DNA from: Paenibacillus sp. FSL A5-0031
GTDB taxonomy: Bacteria > Bacillota > Bacilli > Paenibacillales > Paenibacillaceae
Assembly (NCBI RefSeq): GCF_001956295.1
Contig: NZ_MRTD01000009.1
Location: 186,001-250,000 of the forward strand
Reading direction: 5' to 3'
Length of the DNA stretch: 64,000 bases
In this document: positions 52,760 to 62,223 of the stretch, piece by piece
Layout: the number at the start of each line of letters is the position of its first letter
Position numbering within the stretch: the first letter of the stretch is position 1
Notes under the pieces: model-generated
The model's input: only the letters and a program-made list of their open reading frames with translations
Told to the model about the DNA's origin: nothing
Databases searched by the model: none
Made by a program: the position numbers and the translations under genes

Positions 52760-55051
52760 ATGAAGGTTATAGGGAAAAGGTTAGCTTTGTTCGTATTAGC
52801 AGCAGCACTTGTATTGCCGGCAATTAGTGTTAATCCAAGAGAAGCAGAGGCATTAACCGCATCGTCCGCGCTTAGTCCAGTTACGCCAAAGGATACGGTG
52901 TATCAAATTATTACGGATCGATTTTATGATGGCAACACAAGCAATAATATCCCTGCTGGCTCCTCCGCTGCTTTATTTGATGATGCGAATGGCGATGGCA
53001 AAGGGGATGGCAATGATTTAAAGCTTTATCAAGGCGGAGATTGGCAAGGGATTATCGACAAAATTCCTTATTTGAAAAATATGGGTGTAACAGCTGTTTG
53101 GATATCCGCACCCTACGAGAATAGAGATACTGTAATCGAGGATTACCAGCCGGGCGGAAGCATGAATAAATGGACGAGCTTCCATGGATATCATGTTCGC
53201 AATTATTTTGCGACGAATCAGCATTTTGGGCTGATGAAGGACTTTGAGAATCTCCGTGATGCTCTCCATAATCAAGGAATGAAGCTGGTCATTGATTTTG
53301 TAACGAATCATACGAGCCGCTGGCAAAACCCGACTAACGGCAATTCTCCAGAAGACGGCAAGCTCTATGAGCCGGATAAAGACGCAAGCGGCAATTATGC
53401 CTTCAATGCTGCTGGCAACCCTTACGATTACAACAACGATGGCAAAATAGAAAACCTAATCGCCGACCCGAATAATGATGTAAACGGCTGGTTTCACGGA
53501 TTGGGCGATCGCGCAGGCGACAATTCTCGTTATGGCTTCCGTCATAAGGAACTCGGCTCACTTGCAGATTTCTCGCAAGAGAATGCCAATGTAGTTGCGC
53601 ATTTGGAGAAGGCAGCGACGTTCTGGAAATCGAAGGGCGTTGATGGCTTCCGCCATGATGCAACGCTGCATATGAATCCTGCATTTACGAAAGGTTTAAA
53701 AGATGCCATTGACTCCGCTGCAGGCGGACCGCTCACTCATTTTGGTGAATTTTTTATTAGCAGACCTGACCCGAAATATGATGAATTCCGTACCTTCCCT
53801 GACCGTACGGGCGTTAATAATCTTGATTTTGAATATTATCGTTCTGCAACAAATGCTTTCGGCAACTTCTCCGAGACGATGTCTACTTTCGGTAATATGC
53901 TGACACAAACGAGCGCCGATTATTCCTATGAGAATCAAGCGGTAACATTCCTCGACAACCACGACGTTACACGGTTCCGCTATATTCAATCGAACAATAA
54001 GCCTTATCACGCTGCGCTCGCAACGCTTATGACATCACGTGGAACACCAAATATTTATTACGGTACGGAGCAGTATATGTCCTCCGCGGACAGCAGCGAT
54101 ATTGCTGGCCGTTCATTTATGCAGAAGGCGGCTGCTTTCGATGAGACGACAACTGCTTTCAAAGTGATCAAGAATCTATCGGCATTGCGCCAGTCCAACG
54201 AAGCGATCGCTTATGGTACAACTTCCATCCTGTACAGCACAGACAATGTTCTCGTTTATCAGCGTCAGTTCTACGACAAGCAAGTGATTGTCGCTGTAAA
54301 TAGACAGCCAGATATTTCGTATACGGTTCCTGCAATCAATACAACGTTGCCGGTAGGAACATACGCAGATGGATTGTCCGGCCTGCTTATGGGCGCGTCG
54401 AATACGGTTACGAGCGTATCAGGTCAAAATAAAATTTCCAGCTTCACGCTCTCAGGCGGCGAGGTTAACATTTTGGCATACAACCCATCGCTTGGCACTA
54501 CCGTTCCAAGAATCGGTGATGTTGTTTCTACTTCAGGACGCCCAGGCAATACTGTTTATATTTACGGAACGGGCTTAGGCGGTACGGCTACCGTGAAATT
54601 CGGTACGGTTGCTGCAACGATCGTTTCCAACAATGATACGTTTATCGAAGCTGTCGTTCCAGCTGTAGCTGCCGGTTCAAGCAGCATTACGGTTACGAAA
54701 GGGACAAATGTCAGCAATAGCTTTACTTATGAGGTACTGTCGGGTGATCAGGTACAGGTTATCTTTAAGGTTAATGCCACAACGACAGTTGGACAAAATA
54801 TTCATATCGTCGGCAGCATTCCTGAGCTTGGCGGCTGGGATGCAGCTAAATCGACGGAAGCGATGATGAATCCGAACTATCCCGTATGGTTCCTGCCAGT
54901 AAGTGTGCCGAAAGGGACGACCTTCGAATTCAAGTTCATTAAGAAGGACAGTCTCGGCAATGTCATCTGGGAGAGTGGAACGAACCGCTCGTTTACTTCT
55001 CCTGCGAGTTCGACAGGCACGTCTGATACTGCCGTCTACAATTGGTCTTGA
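52760..55051 (+). CDS. Secreted CGTase-like alpha-amylase (GH13 with IPT/TIG and CBM20)
   Basis: A 763-residue secreted enzyme that should cut or rearrange alpha-1,4-glucans. The ATG at 52760 follows GGGGAG; the signal peptide ends near AEALTAS. The layout is that of cyclodextrin glucanotransferases: GH13 barrel with domains A-C (to about 580), an IPT/TIG domain (584-659) and a CBM20 starch-binding domain (about 667-762, GQNIHIVGSIPELGGWD). Catalytic residues are D300 (DGFRHD), E330 (HFGEF) and D402 (LDNHD). After D300 the sequence is ATLHM, where CGTases have AVKHM, so the lysine is replaced by leucine. It may therefore be an alpha-amylase or a transferase with altered product range. It is followed by a strong terminator. 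Confidence 0.9.
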   Translation: MKVIGKRLALFVLAAALVLPAISVNPREAEALTASSALSPVTPKDTVYQIITDRFYDGNTSNNIPAGSSAALFDDANGDGKGDGNDLKLYQGGDWQGIIDKIPYLKNMGVTAVWISAPYENRDTVIEDYQPGGSMNKWTSFHGYHVRNYFATNQHFGLMKDFENLRDALHNQGMKLVIDFVTNHTSRWQNPTNGNSPEDGKLYEPDKDASGNYAFNAAGNPYDYNNDGKIENLIADPNNDVNGWFHGLGDRAGDNSRYGFRHKELGSLADFSQENANVVAHLEKAATFWKSKGVDGFRHDATLHMNPAFTKGLKDAIDSAAGGPLTHFGEFFISRPDPKYDEFRTFPDRTGVNNLDFEYYRSATNAFGNFSETMSTFGNMLTQTSADYSYENQAVTFLDNHDVTRFRYIQSNNKPYHAALATLMTSRGTPNIYYGTEQYMSSADSSDIAGRSFMQKAAAFDETTTAFKVIKNLSALRQSNEAIAYGTTSILYSTDNVLVYQRQFYDKQVIVAVNRQPDISYTVPAINTTLPVGTYADGLSGLLMGASNTVTSVSGQNKISSFTLSGGEVNILAYNPSLGTTVPRIGDVVSTSGRPGNTVYIYGTGLGGTATVKFGTVAATIVSNNDTFIEAVVPAVAAGSSSITVTKGTNVSNSFTYEVLSGDQVQVIFKVNATTTVGQNIHIVGSIPELGGWDAAKSTEAMMNPNYPVWFLPVSVPKGTTFEFKFIKKDSLGNVIWESGTNRSFTSPASSTGTSDTAVYNWS

Positions 55052-55083
55052 TGTAAATCAGCAGCGCGGAATTTAAGCATAAA

Positions 55084-55116
55084 AAACCCCGACGGTTCAA
55101 GCAACCGTCGGGGTTT
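55084..55116. terminator. Bidirectional terminator between amylase and glucoamylase genes
   Basis: AAACCCCGACGGTT (55084-55097) and its exact complement (55103-55116) form a perfect 14-bp stem with a 5-base loop, with A- and T-rich flanks. Confidence 0.9.
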
Positions 55117-55155
55117 GATGTATTTGTGATTCTTAAAAATTGGATAGAGCAGGTT

Positions 55156-57099
55156 TTACTTTGCTTCAGCTTCCGCAAGCATGAAAATCGTCAATATAAA
55201 CATGGCATGCGACCAAGTAAGCGGGACAACCCAAGCGGTTTCGCCGGTGTTTTTGTCTACTTGCTCTGGCAGGAGGCCGGTCTCCGTACGGTGGTCCATC
55301 GCCCACTTCAGCAATTTCTTCGCTTCATCAATGCTGCCGGTTTGAATGCGATAGTGAGCAAGCCATAAAGTAGTGAGAATCCATGGGTTACCGCCAATAT
55401 AGATATCGTCCTCATAGCGCTTAATGCCGCCAACGCCCGGTACAGTCAATGCAGCTTCAACTGCATCAGCAGTGCGGCGCATGGATTCATCATCTGCTGC
55501 TACCGCTCCAAACGGTACAGCGATGCCAAGCAGGCTGATATCGATTACAGCATCATGATCGAGAACATGCTTCTTGTAGCCTTTATTGCTTTCAGTCACA
55601 TAACCAGTTGAGCCAGCTGCCAAGGCTTGCTCGTATTTTCCTGCGTTTACCGTTAGGTCAACTCCGCGGTAGAATCGGCCGCCTTCCTCGTTCCAGCATA
55701 GCTCTTTGATTGCGGCTGAAATCCGCTCCGCAGCAGCAGTCCATTCAGCTGCAAGCTCAGGTTTGCCTGCTAGCTCGGCAAAGCTCGCTGCTGCCGTCAA
55801 ACCTCCGTATACAGCGGCTGAGGAGTACGTATGCGATGCTTCACGCTCTTCCCACAGGTCGATGCTAGGCTTCGGCAAGCCGCTCTCTGCATCGAGGAAG
55901 CCCATCAAGAAGGATGCGCCTTTCTCTACAGCAGGCCATACCTGCTTAGCGAAATCAGAGTCCTTTTTCTCCAAATAATGCTGCCACATTCCCCAAAGAA
56001 TCGACGAGCCTTCATCAATTTGCAAACCCCATGACGGCGCTAAGCTGCCATCATGATAATGCCGCTGCTGCCATGAACCATCTGGTGACTGCGCAGAAAG
56101 CGTCCATGCATAGAAGCTGTCGGACAGAGCGCCAAGACCTGCTTTATCAAGCGCAGTTGTAATGAATGCGGCATCTCGGCCCCAGCAGTAGGAATAACCC
56201 CCGCAGCGCGTGAAATTTTCATCGAATTCTGGAGCAGCGATAATGCTGCCCGTTTGCTCATCGGACATGAGCTTGAACATAAGCAGGGATCGGTCATATA
56301 GATCTGAGATTTCGTTGTCGTCAATCGGACAAGGGGCAGCGGCAGCCAAAAATTCATGCCAGTAGGCCGTCGTTTCTTGGACCCATTCTGCGCTTGTTTT
56401 GCTTTTTGCAGTACGCATTTGTTGCAGTACGCTTTCTTCATCATGGCCGGCTGTTATATAGACGGGAATCGTTACGGATGCGCCTGCTGCAAGCTCATTG
56501 ATACGCCAATTCAACGCACCATCTGGCTTCATATCAATGTTATTGCCGTTTAACTCACCATGCTGAACGTTATCCCAGTTGATTCCTGATTGATAACCTG
56601 TGCATACGTTTGCACTTGAAAGCGCAAAATAATACTTATGGCGGAAATGAACCAAGGAGTCTTCAGCGGCATTAAACATTGTTGTGTTATATAGATTATT
56701 CTCGCTTACGAGAAAAGAAGAGTGAACGATAAACGAGAAGGAAGCAGGTTGATTGCTGACATTTGTGAACGTGTATTCACGAACGATAATATCTTCGCCT
56801 GGAACAGCAAAATGCAAGCTGTCCACTTGAACGGGCTGTTGTTCAGTACGAGCATTCACTTGCAGAATATTTGTTTTTGCAACATATGCCGTTTCATGAG
56901 TGAAGCCGTTCGTTTCTTCATCAAACCAGGAAACAGGGGATTGCGCCCACTGAATTCCTGTGCGGATAGCGTCTACATGCTGCGGCAAATCAATGTTCGG
57001 CCACCACAGGCGATACATTTTGCCTGTGCGGCCAAGCGATGCGAGAAACTTGGAATTGCCGATAATGGCATCCACTAAAAATGGTTTTTTATTTGACAT
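55156..57099 (-). CDS. GH15-family glucoamylase, cytoplasmic
   Basis: A 647-residue GH15-type enzyme that would remove glucose from the non-reducing ends of imported maltodextrins. An N-terminal beta-sandwich domain (about 1-260) precedes the alpha/alpha barrel, as in bacterial glucoamylases. Likely catalytic acids are E363 (QIDEGSS) and E620 (TGETAWVV). YSYCWGRDAAF is the conserved barrel motif. No signal peptide is present. The ATG at 57099 is four bases after the LacI stop, with GAGGAG inside the end of that gene, so the two are one operon. Confidence 0.88.
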   Translation of the reverse strand: MSNKKPFLVDAIIGNSKFLASLGRTGKMYRLWWPNIDLPQHVDAIRTGIQWAQSPVSWFDEETNGFTHETAYVAKTNILQVNARTEQQPVQVDSLHFAVPGEDIIVREYTFTNVSNQPASFSFIVHSSFLVSENNLYNTTMFNAAEDSLVHFRHKYYFALSSANVCTGYQSGINWDNVQHGELNGNNIDMKPDGALNWRINELAAGASVTIPVYITAGHDEESVLQQMRTAKSKTSAEWVQETTAYWHEFLAAAAPCPIDDNEISDLYDRSLLMFKLMSDEQTGSIIAAPEFDENFTRCGGYSYCWGRDAAFITTALDKAGLGALSDSFYAWTLSAQSPDGSWQQRHYHDGSLAPSWGLQIDEGSSILWGMWQHYLEKKDSDFAKQVWPAVEKGASFLMGFLDAESGLPKPSIDLWEEREASHTYSSAAVYGGLTAAASFAELAGKPELAAEWTAAAERISAAIKELCWNEEGGRFYRGVDLTVNAGKYEQALAAGSTGYVTESNKGYKKHVLDHDAVIDISLLGIAVPFGAVAADDESMRRTADAVEAALTVPGVGGIKRYEDDIYIGGNPWILTTLWLAHYRIQTGSIDEAKKLLKWAMDHRTETGLLPEQVDKNTGETAWVVPLTWSHAMFILTIFMLAEAEAK

Positions 57100-57103
57100 G
57101 CTG

Positions 57104-58132
57104 TCAACTCCTCTTGGATACGGTTTGAATCGATGATTCGCGAACGATCAGCCTATGCGGAATAATCATTCTGTTCTGGTGTATGCTTTCTTCTTGTATA
57201 AGACGAATCAACATTTGTGATGCGGTATAGCCGAGCTGATAGGTTCCGATATCTATCGAGCTGATCGGCGGTGTTGCAAGTTCGGACAATGCAATGTTAT
57301 TGAAACTTACGATGCTAAGATCATCAGGCACCTTGTACCCAAGCTCTGTCAGGCCGCGCAATACGCCGAATCCGACCACATCATCGATGACAACAAGGCC
57401 GCTAGGTCTTTCGGGTAGGCTCATCATAAATGACATGGCACGATAGCCGCTTTGCTGAAGAAACTCGCCTTCAACGATCCATTCGGATCGAACAGGCAAA
57501 CCTGCTTCGGACATGGCTCTGCGGTAGCCTTCCATCCGGTCATGTGCAACGGTTAATGATGGCGGACCGCTAACAAAACCGATTCTTTCATGGCCTTGGA
57601 CAATGAGATGCTGCGTCGCATCATAAGCTGCTTGCTCATTGTTATTATCGACTGATAATATATTAGGCCGATTTTCTGTGCGGCCTATTAATACAGTAGG
57701 AAACTTATGTTTGTCCAATAGGTCGATTAAAGGGTCATTTACCCGAGAGGATAACAAGATAACGCCGTCAACTCGTCTACCGAATACAAGACGTGATACG
57801 GTTTCCGTCTCGTCGCTTGGCGACGTCGCTGCGGTAAGCAGCATATCGTATCCCGCTCTTGTCGATTGCGTCAATATTCCGCGAAGCAATTCACCGAAGA
57901 AAAAGTCCTGAAACAGCTCTTCAGCTGGTCGAGGCAGCATTATGGCTAAGGTTTGTGTTGTTTTTGATACCAGACTCTTCGCCATCACGTTAGGATGGTA
58001 GCCCATTTCTTCCATATACCGTTTGACCTTCTGAGAGGTTGCCTTGCTAATTCTAGGATGATTAGAGACGACTCTTGATACAGTGGAAGGAGATACCCCT
58101 GCAGCTTTTGCAATATCTTTAATGGTTACCAT
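57104..58132 (-). CDS. LacI-family regulator of the maltodextrin genes (MalR-like)
   Basis: A 342-residue regulator with the N-terminal helix-turn-helix TIKDIAKAAGVSPSTVSRVVS and a LacI/PBP ligand domain (FPTVLIGRTENRP; SIVSFNNIALSELATPPISS). It starts at ATG 58132; an upstream ATG at 58150 is less well placed. It diverges from the maltodextrin transporter operon, whose promoter region holds three candidate operators, and is co-transcribed with a glucoamylase. I infer that it represses both, and also the distant amylopullulanase, whose upstream region has very similar sites. Induction by maltose or maltodextrin is likely. Confidence 0.88.
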   Translation of the reverse strand: MVTIKDIAKAAGVSPSTVSRVVSNHPRISKATSQKVKRYMEEMGYHPNVMAKSLVSKTTQTLAIMLPRPAEELFQDFFFGELLRGILTQSTRAGYDMLLTAATSPSDETETVSRLVFGRRVDGVILLSSRVNDPLIDLLDKHKFPTVLIGRTENRPNILSVDNNNEQAAYDATQHLIVQGHERIGFVSGPPSLTVAHDRMEGYRRAMSEAGLPVRSEWIVEGEFLQQSGYRAMSFMMSLPERPSGLVVIDDVVGFGVLRGLTELGYKVPDDLSIVSFNNIALSELATPPISSIDIGTYQLGYTASQMLIRLIQEESIHQNRMIIPHRLIVRESSIQTVSKRS

Positions 58133-58315
58133 ATTAAGTTGAACCCCCACCCGCGCAAACGTGCTTGCTTTATATGCTTCATCCTAATGCAACTGTTGCC
58201 TAAAAGTAAATATATATCTAAAGTAAGCGTTTCACAAATATTGAAAAACTGAATGAGAATGAGAATATTGAAGAAAATTGAAGATAACTCCGTATTTAAC
58301 CGGAATATTGAACTG

Positions 58316-58329
58316 TGCAAACGTTTTAA
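58316..58329. promoter_or_regulatory. Maltodextrin operon operator 1
   Basis: TGCAAACGTTTTAA shares the TGCAAACG arm of the sites at 626-639 and 819-832. It overlaps the -35 box of the operon promoter, as expected for a repressor. Confidence 0.55.
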
Positions 58330-58354
58330 CAAACCGTGCACCTTGTTGTATGAT
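58326..58354 (+). promoter_or_regulatory. Promoter of the maltodextrin operon
   Basis: TTAACA (58326-58331), N17, TATGAT (58349-58354) has one mismatch in each box. Operator 1 overlaps it, and a cre-like site and two more operators lie downstream. Confidence 0.6.
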
Positions 58355-58365
58355 GAATCCACGAA

Positions 58366-58378
58366 TAGAACGCTTTCA
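58366..58378 (-). promoter_or_regulatory. cre-like site in the maltodextrin promoter region
   Basis: On the minus strand TGAAAGCGTTCTA fits TGNAANCGNWNNCA over most of its length. It lies just after the predicted start of transcription, consistent with CcpA repression by glucose. Confidence 0.45.
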
Positions 58379-58451
58379 AAACAATTCTACTATGTTTCCA
58401 GCTGTGAAACGGCATAAAAACCGCTCACAAATTATTTTCTAGTATGATTTG

Positions 58452-58465
58452 TACAAACGTTTGCG
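58452..58465. promoter_or_regulatory. Maltodextrin operon operator 2
   Basis: TACAAACGTTTGCG contains the perfect 10-bp palindrome CAAACGTTTG (58454-58463), the best symmetric core among the sites in this window. Confidence 0.6.
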
Positions 58466-58516
58466 CATTGTTAAGCTTACCAATTTATGATGCTAGTAAG
58501 TTTTTCAGAACGATGA

Positions 58517-58530
58517 ATAAAACGTTTGTG
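58517..58530. promoter_or_regulatory. Maltodextrin operon operator 3
   Basis: ATAAAACGTTTGTG; its reverse complement CACAAACGTTTTAT has the same arm order as operator 1. It lies about 98 bases before the start codon. Confidence 0.5.
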
Positions 58531-58627
58531 CGAATGCAGCCTATTAGAAAAGAGCTTGAGGAATTGTTGGAACGCCGTGAATTCAAAAAAAAGGCATGAA
58601 ACACATTATGGAGGGGGATCACCTAGC

Positions 58628-59938
58628 ATGAAAAAGTGGTTTGTAATGTCATTAATCACAGCCTTGTTTATCGTTTCCGCTTGTGGTGGAACAAATAAGG
58701 CAGAAAACACAGAGAAAACTGGAAATGCAACAAATGCTCCAACGAATAATACACCTACTAACGAAGGTACTGCATCGGAAGAGATCGTTCCTGAAGAAGG
58801 CGCATCACTACTTATATGGGAAAGTAAAGAAGAACGTCCTTTCGTTGAAGCCATCGCGAAGGAATTCACAGCAAAATACGGCATTGAAATTAAATTCGAG
58901 GAAATCGGCGCAGGCGATCAAGTAAACAAGCTGGTTACAGACGGCCCAGCAGGCCTTGGCGCTGACGTTGTTCTTTTCCCGCATGATAACCTTGGTAAAG
59001 CAGTGACGGCTGGATTGGTTTTGCCAAATGACTACTATGAAGAGCAATCAAGAAGCGCAAACTCGGAAATTGCAGTAAATGCAGTATCTTATGACGGAGT
59101 GCTTTATGGATACCCGCGTTCGGTAGAAACATACGCATTGTTTTATAACAAAGCACTAATCAAAGAAGCTCCAAAAACGTTTGAAGAGGTAGTAGCATTC
59201 TCGAAAACGTTCAACGATACGAAAAACAACAAATACGGTCTTATGTGGGATGTAGGAAACTTCTACTTCAGCTATCCGTTCATCTCAACAGGCGGTTATG
59301 TATACGGCGATAACGGTCAAAACAAAGACGATATCGGCCTTAACACAGAAGGCGCAATCGCTGGCTTGAAATACTACGGTTCATTGAAAGACAGCATTTT
59401 GCCGCTTAACTCCGGCGATATCAACTACGATATTAAAAAAGGTTTGTTCATCGGCGGTACACTTGCAATGGATATTAACGGACCTTGGACAATCGGCGAT
59501 TACAGAAACGCTGGCATCGATTTCGGCGTAGCTCCATTGCCTAGCATCAACGGCCAACCAGCTTCTTCCTTCTCAGGCATTAAAGCTTGGTATGTTAACT
59601 CATTCTCGAAATACCCGAATGCAGCACGTCTATTCTCTTATTATGCATCTACAAAAGAAGCTCAGTTGAAAAACTTTGAACTGACAGGCGCTATTCCTGC
59701 GAACACAGAAGCAGCAGCAGATCCTACTGTACAAGGCAATGAAGTGGTAAAAGGTTTCTTGGAGCAATTCAACCAATCGACGCCAATGCCATCCATCCCT
59801 GAGATGGGCAATGTATGGACTCCTATCGGAGCAGCATTTGCTGATGTTTGGAACTCTGGCAAGGATGCAAAAGCAGCTTTGGACAATGCCGTGCAACAAA
59901 TTAAAGACGCTAACAACGGCGCAGCGGCATCGAAATAA
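58628..59938 (+). CDS. mdxE: Maltodextrin-type ABC transporter substrate-binding lipoprotein
   Basis: A 436-residue solute-binding protein of the MalE/MdxE class. The ATG at 58628 follows GGAGGGGG; the longer frame to 58526 lacks a signal peptide at its start. The lipobox is VSAC with C19, and a Thr/Asn-rich tether (about 20-55) follows. Fold markers are LLIWESKEERPFVEAIAKEF and ADVVLFPHDNLG. Context (two permeases, an amylase lipoprotein, a LacI regulator) supports maltodextrin as ligand. A perfect hairpin after the gene may keep its transcript abundant relative to the permeases. Confidence 0.9.
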   Translation: MKKWFVMSLITALFIVSACGGTNKAENTEKTGNATNAPTNNTPTNEGTASEEIVPEEGASLLIWESKEERPFVEAIAKEFTAKYGIEIKFEEIGAGDQVNKLVTDGPAGLGADVVLFPHDNLGKAVTAGLVLPNDYYEEQSRSANSEIAVNAVSYDGVLYGYPRSVETYALFYNKALIKEAPKTFEEVVAFSKTFNDTKNNKYGLMWDVGNFYFSYPFISTGGYVYGDNGQNKDDIGLNTEGAIAGLKYYGSLKDSILPLNSGDINYDIKKGLFIGGTLAMDINGPWTIGDYRNAGIDFGVAPLPSINGQPASSFSGIKAWYVNSFSKYPNAARLFSYYASTKEAQLKNFELTGAIPANTEAAADPTVQGNEVVKGFLEQFNQSTPMPSIPEMGNVWTPIGAAFADVWNSGKDAKAALDNAVQQIKDANNGAAASK

Positions 59939-59951
59939 CATCATATCAACG

Positions 59952-59985
59952 GGTTCACCCGCCGAATTCCTTCGGCGGGTGAACC
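59952..59985 (+). terminator. Strong intra-operon hairpin after the binding-protein gene
   Basis: GGTTCACCCGCCGAA (59952-59966) and its exact complement (59971-59985) form a perfect 15-bp stem with a TTCC loop. Only a short TTTT follows (59990-59993), so it may be a leaky terminator or an RNA-stabilising stem. Confidence 0.7.
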
Positions 59986-60063
59986 GATGTTTTATAAGCG
60001 ATAATTTCCATACTAGCAAGTTGCAACAAGTTTTTTTATATGAAAGGAAGGGAGCCAGGCGGG

Positions 60064-61377
60064 ATGAATCGTCATCGCAGCACCGCGGCTATATTGTCGT
60101 TACTCGTAATGGGTCTTGGCCAATTGTATAACCGCCAATTTATAAAAGGCTTAATTATGCTTGCTGTTGAAGCAGCGGCGCTCATGTATTTTATTCCAAA
60201 TCTAGGAAGAGCGATTTGGGGAGTTGTCACGCTCGGAGAGAAAACGCAAGGGCTTGAGAAAATAGGTAAAATCAGTGTTCGTGTAGAGGGAGACCATTCG
60301 ATCTTTCTTCTAATCAGTGGATTAATAACGTTAATTTTATTCCTGCTATTTGTCTTTATCTATGTTATGAATATCCGCGATGCCTATCTGAACGGTAAGC
60401 AAAGAGACGCAGGAGTGGCGCCAGCAAGCTTTCGGAAGACGTGGGCTTATGTAACGGATCGTAATTTTCCGCACTTACTGCTTACGCTTCCGGCGCTCGG
60501 TGTATTGTTTCTAACGATCATGCCGATTATCTTCATGATTATGCTTGCTTTCACCAACTACGCATCGCCTGATCATATTCCGCCAGCTAAGCTGGTTGAC
60601 TGGGTAGGCTTCCAAACGTTTGCTAATCTATTGACTTTGAAAACGTGGAGCCATACATTTGTTGGCGTATTTACTTGGACGATTGTATGGGCTGTTATTG
60701 CAACGGTAACGACGTATTTCGGCGGTTTGTTAGTTGCGCTGCTAATTGAGCAAAAAGGCATTCGTTTTAAAAAGCTATGGCGGACATTGTTCATTATTCC
60801 TTATGCCATTCCGCAATTGATCTCCTTGCTTGTCATGAGAAATTTGTTTAATGGACAATTTGGTCCGATCAATCAATACTTAAAGTTTTTTGGTATGGGC
60901 AAGCTGCCTTGGCTGACAGATCCATTTTGGGCAAAGGTAACTGTTATTATCGTTAATATGTGGATTGGTATCCCGGTTTCAATGGTACTTATTCTAGGCG
61001 TATTGACTGCTATTCCGAAAGACCTGTACGAAGCTGCCGATGTTGACGGCGCAACAGGCATACAGAAATTCCGTATTATTACGATGCCATTTATTTTGTT
61101 CTCGACGGCACCGATTCTGATTACACAGTTCGCTGGCAACATGAATAACTTTAACGTTATTTTCTTGCTCACGAACGGTGACCCGGTTAAAGGTGATTAC
61201 CAGTACGCCGGCAGCACGGACTTGCTTGTAACCTGGTTGTATAAGCTAACGCTGAACAACAGTCAGTTCAATATGGCATCCGCGATCGGTATCATCATTT
61301 TCTTGATCGTAGCGTCGTTCTCTATTTATAACTATCGCCGCTCACGGTCATTTAAAGAGGAGGATATGATTCAATGA
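60064..61377 (+). CDS. mdxF: Maltodextrin ABC transporter permease (MalF/MdxF type)
   Basis: A 437-residue membrane permease. An N-terminal region with two extra spans (STAAILSLLVMGLGQLYNRQF and a span near 90-108) precedes the six-span core, as in MdxF. The EAA loop is EAADVDGATGIQKFRIITMP (about 325-344). The start at 60064 follows GGGAG; the ATG at 60040 lacks a site. It overlaps the next permease by four bases. Confidence 0.9.
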   Translation: MNRHRSTAAILSLLVMGLGQLYNRQFIKGLIMLAVEAAALMYFIPNLGRAIWGVVTLGEKTQGLEKIGKISVRVEGDHSIFLLISGLITLILFLLFVFIYVMNIRDAYLNGKQRDAGVAPASFRKTWAYVTDRNFPHLLLTLPALGVLFLTIMPIIFMIMLAFTNYASPDHIPPAKLVDWVGFQTFANLLTLKTWSHTFVGVFTWTIVWAVIATVTTYFGGLLVALLIEQKGIRFKKLWRTLFIIPYAIPQLISLLVMRNLFNGQFGPINQYLKFFGMGKLPWLTDPFWAKVTVIIVNMWIGIPVSMVLILGVLTAIPKDLYEAADVDGATGIQKFRIITMPFILFSTAPILITQFAGNMNNFNVIFLLTNGDPVKGDYQYAGSTDLLVTWLYKLTLNNSQFNMASAIGIIIFLIVASFSIYNYRRSRSFKEEDMIQ

Positions 61378-62219
61378 AAATGGGCCGGAAAACCGCCAAT
61401 ATTGTGCGCCTGACACTTAGCTATGTCGTTCTAATATTTATAGCTGTGTGCGCTATCTATCCTGCTCTTTGGGTGCTGCTATCCTCGCTTCGCCCGGGCA
61501 CGGCTCTGTTTAGCGACAGTCTTATTCCTGATACATTCACGATTGTTCATTATAAGGAGTTATTTACGAATCCAAGCTTCCAATACGGTGTTTGGTACGT
61601 GAATACGCTCAAAATTGCGACGTTGACGATGATCTTCTCTACGATTCTGGTCACGCTCAGCATGTACGCGTTGTCGCGCTTCCGCTTCCGCGGCCGTAAG
61701 ATGACATTGACGATTATGCTTGTACTGGGCATGTTCCCTGGCTTCATGAGTATGATCGCAATCTTTATCTTCTTATTGCAGCTTAACCTGCTCGATACAC
61801 ATGCGGCGCTCATTATCGTATATTCTGCTGGTGCAGTGCTTGGCGGTTTTGTCGTTAAAGGCTTTTACGATACGATTCCTCGGAGCTTGGATGAAGCGGC
61901 TCGGATCGACGGAGCAACTCATCTGCAGGTGTTTGTGAAAATCATGCTTCCGCTGTCGCGTCCGATGTTAACCTATGTAGCGCTGACTACATTTGCTGGT
62001 TCATGGGTAGACTTTATCTTTGCAAGATTGGTACTTCGAAGCAAAGACAACTGGACACTTGCTGTAGGAATGTGGGATCTTGTAAGCAATTATCAGAACA
62101 GCAACTTCACGTTGTTTGCCGCGGGTGCGGTGTTGATTGCGATCCCGATTACTCTCCTATTCATCTTCTTGCAGCGCTTCCTTGTACAAGGGCTGATGTC
62201 TGGCGCTTCGAAAGGATAA
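61374..62219 (+). CDS. mdxG: Maltodextrin ABC transporter permease (MalG/MdxG type)
   Basis: A 281-residue permease with six membrane spans. The EAA loop is DEAARIDGATHLQVFVKIMLPLS (about 172-194), the site that touches the ATPase. The C-terminal LVQGLMSGASKG is typical of MalG. GAGGAGG lies upstream of the ATG, which overlaps the mdxF stop (ATGA). No ATPase gene is in this operon; a shared ATPase such as MsmX encoded elsewhere is the usual solution in Bacillales. Confidence 0.93.
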   Translation: MKMGRKTANIVRLTLSYVVLIFIAVCAIYPALWVLLSSLRPGTALFSDSLIPDTFTIVHYKELFTNPSFQYGVWYVNTLKIATLTMIFSTILVTLSMYALSRFRFRGRKMTLTIMLVLGMFPGFMSMIAIFIFLLQLNLLDTHAALIIVYSAGAVLGGFVVKGFYDTIPRSLDEAARIDGATHLQVFVKIMLPLSRPMLTYVALTTFAGSWVDFIFARLVLRSKDNWTLAVGMWDLVSNYQNSNFTLFAAGAVLIAIPITLLFIFLQRFLVQGLMSGASKG

Positions 62220-62223
62220 GAGA

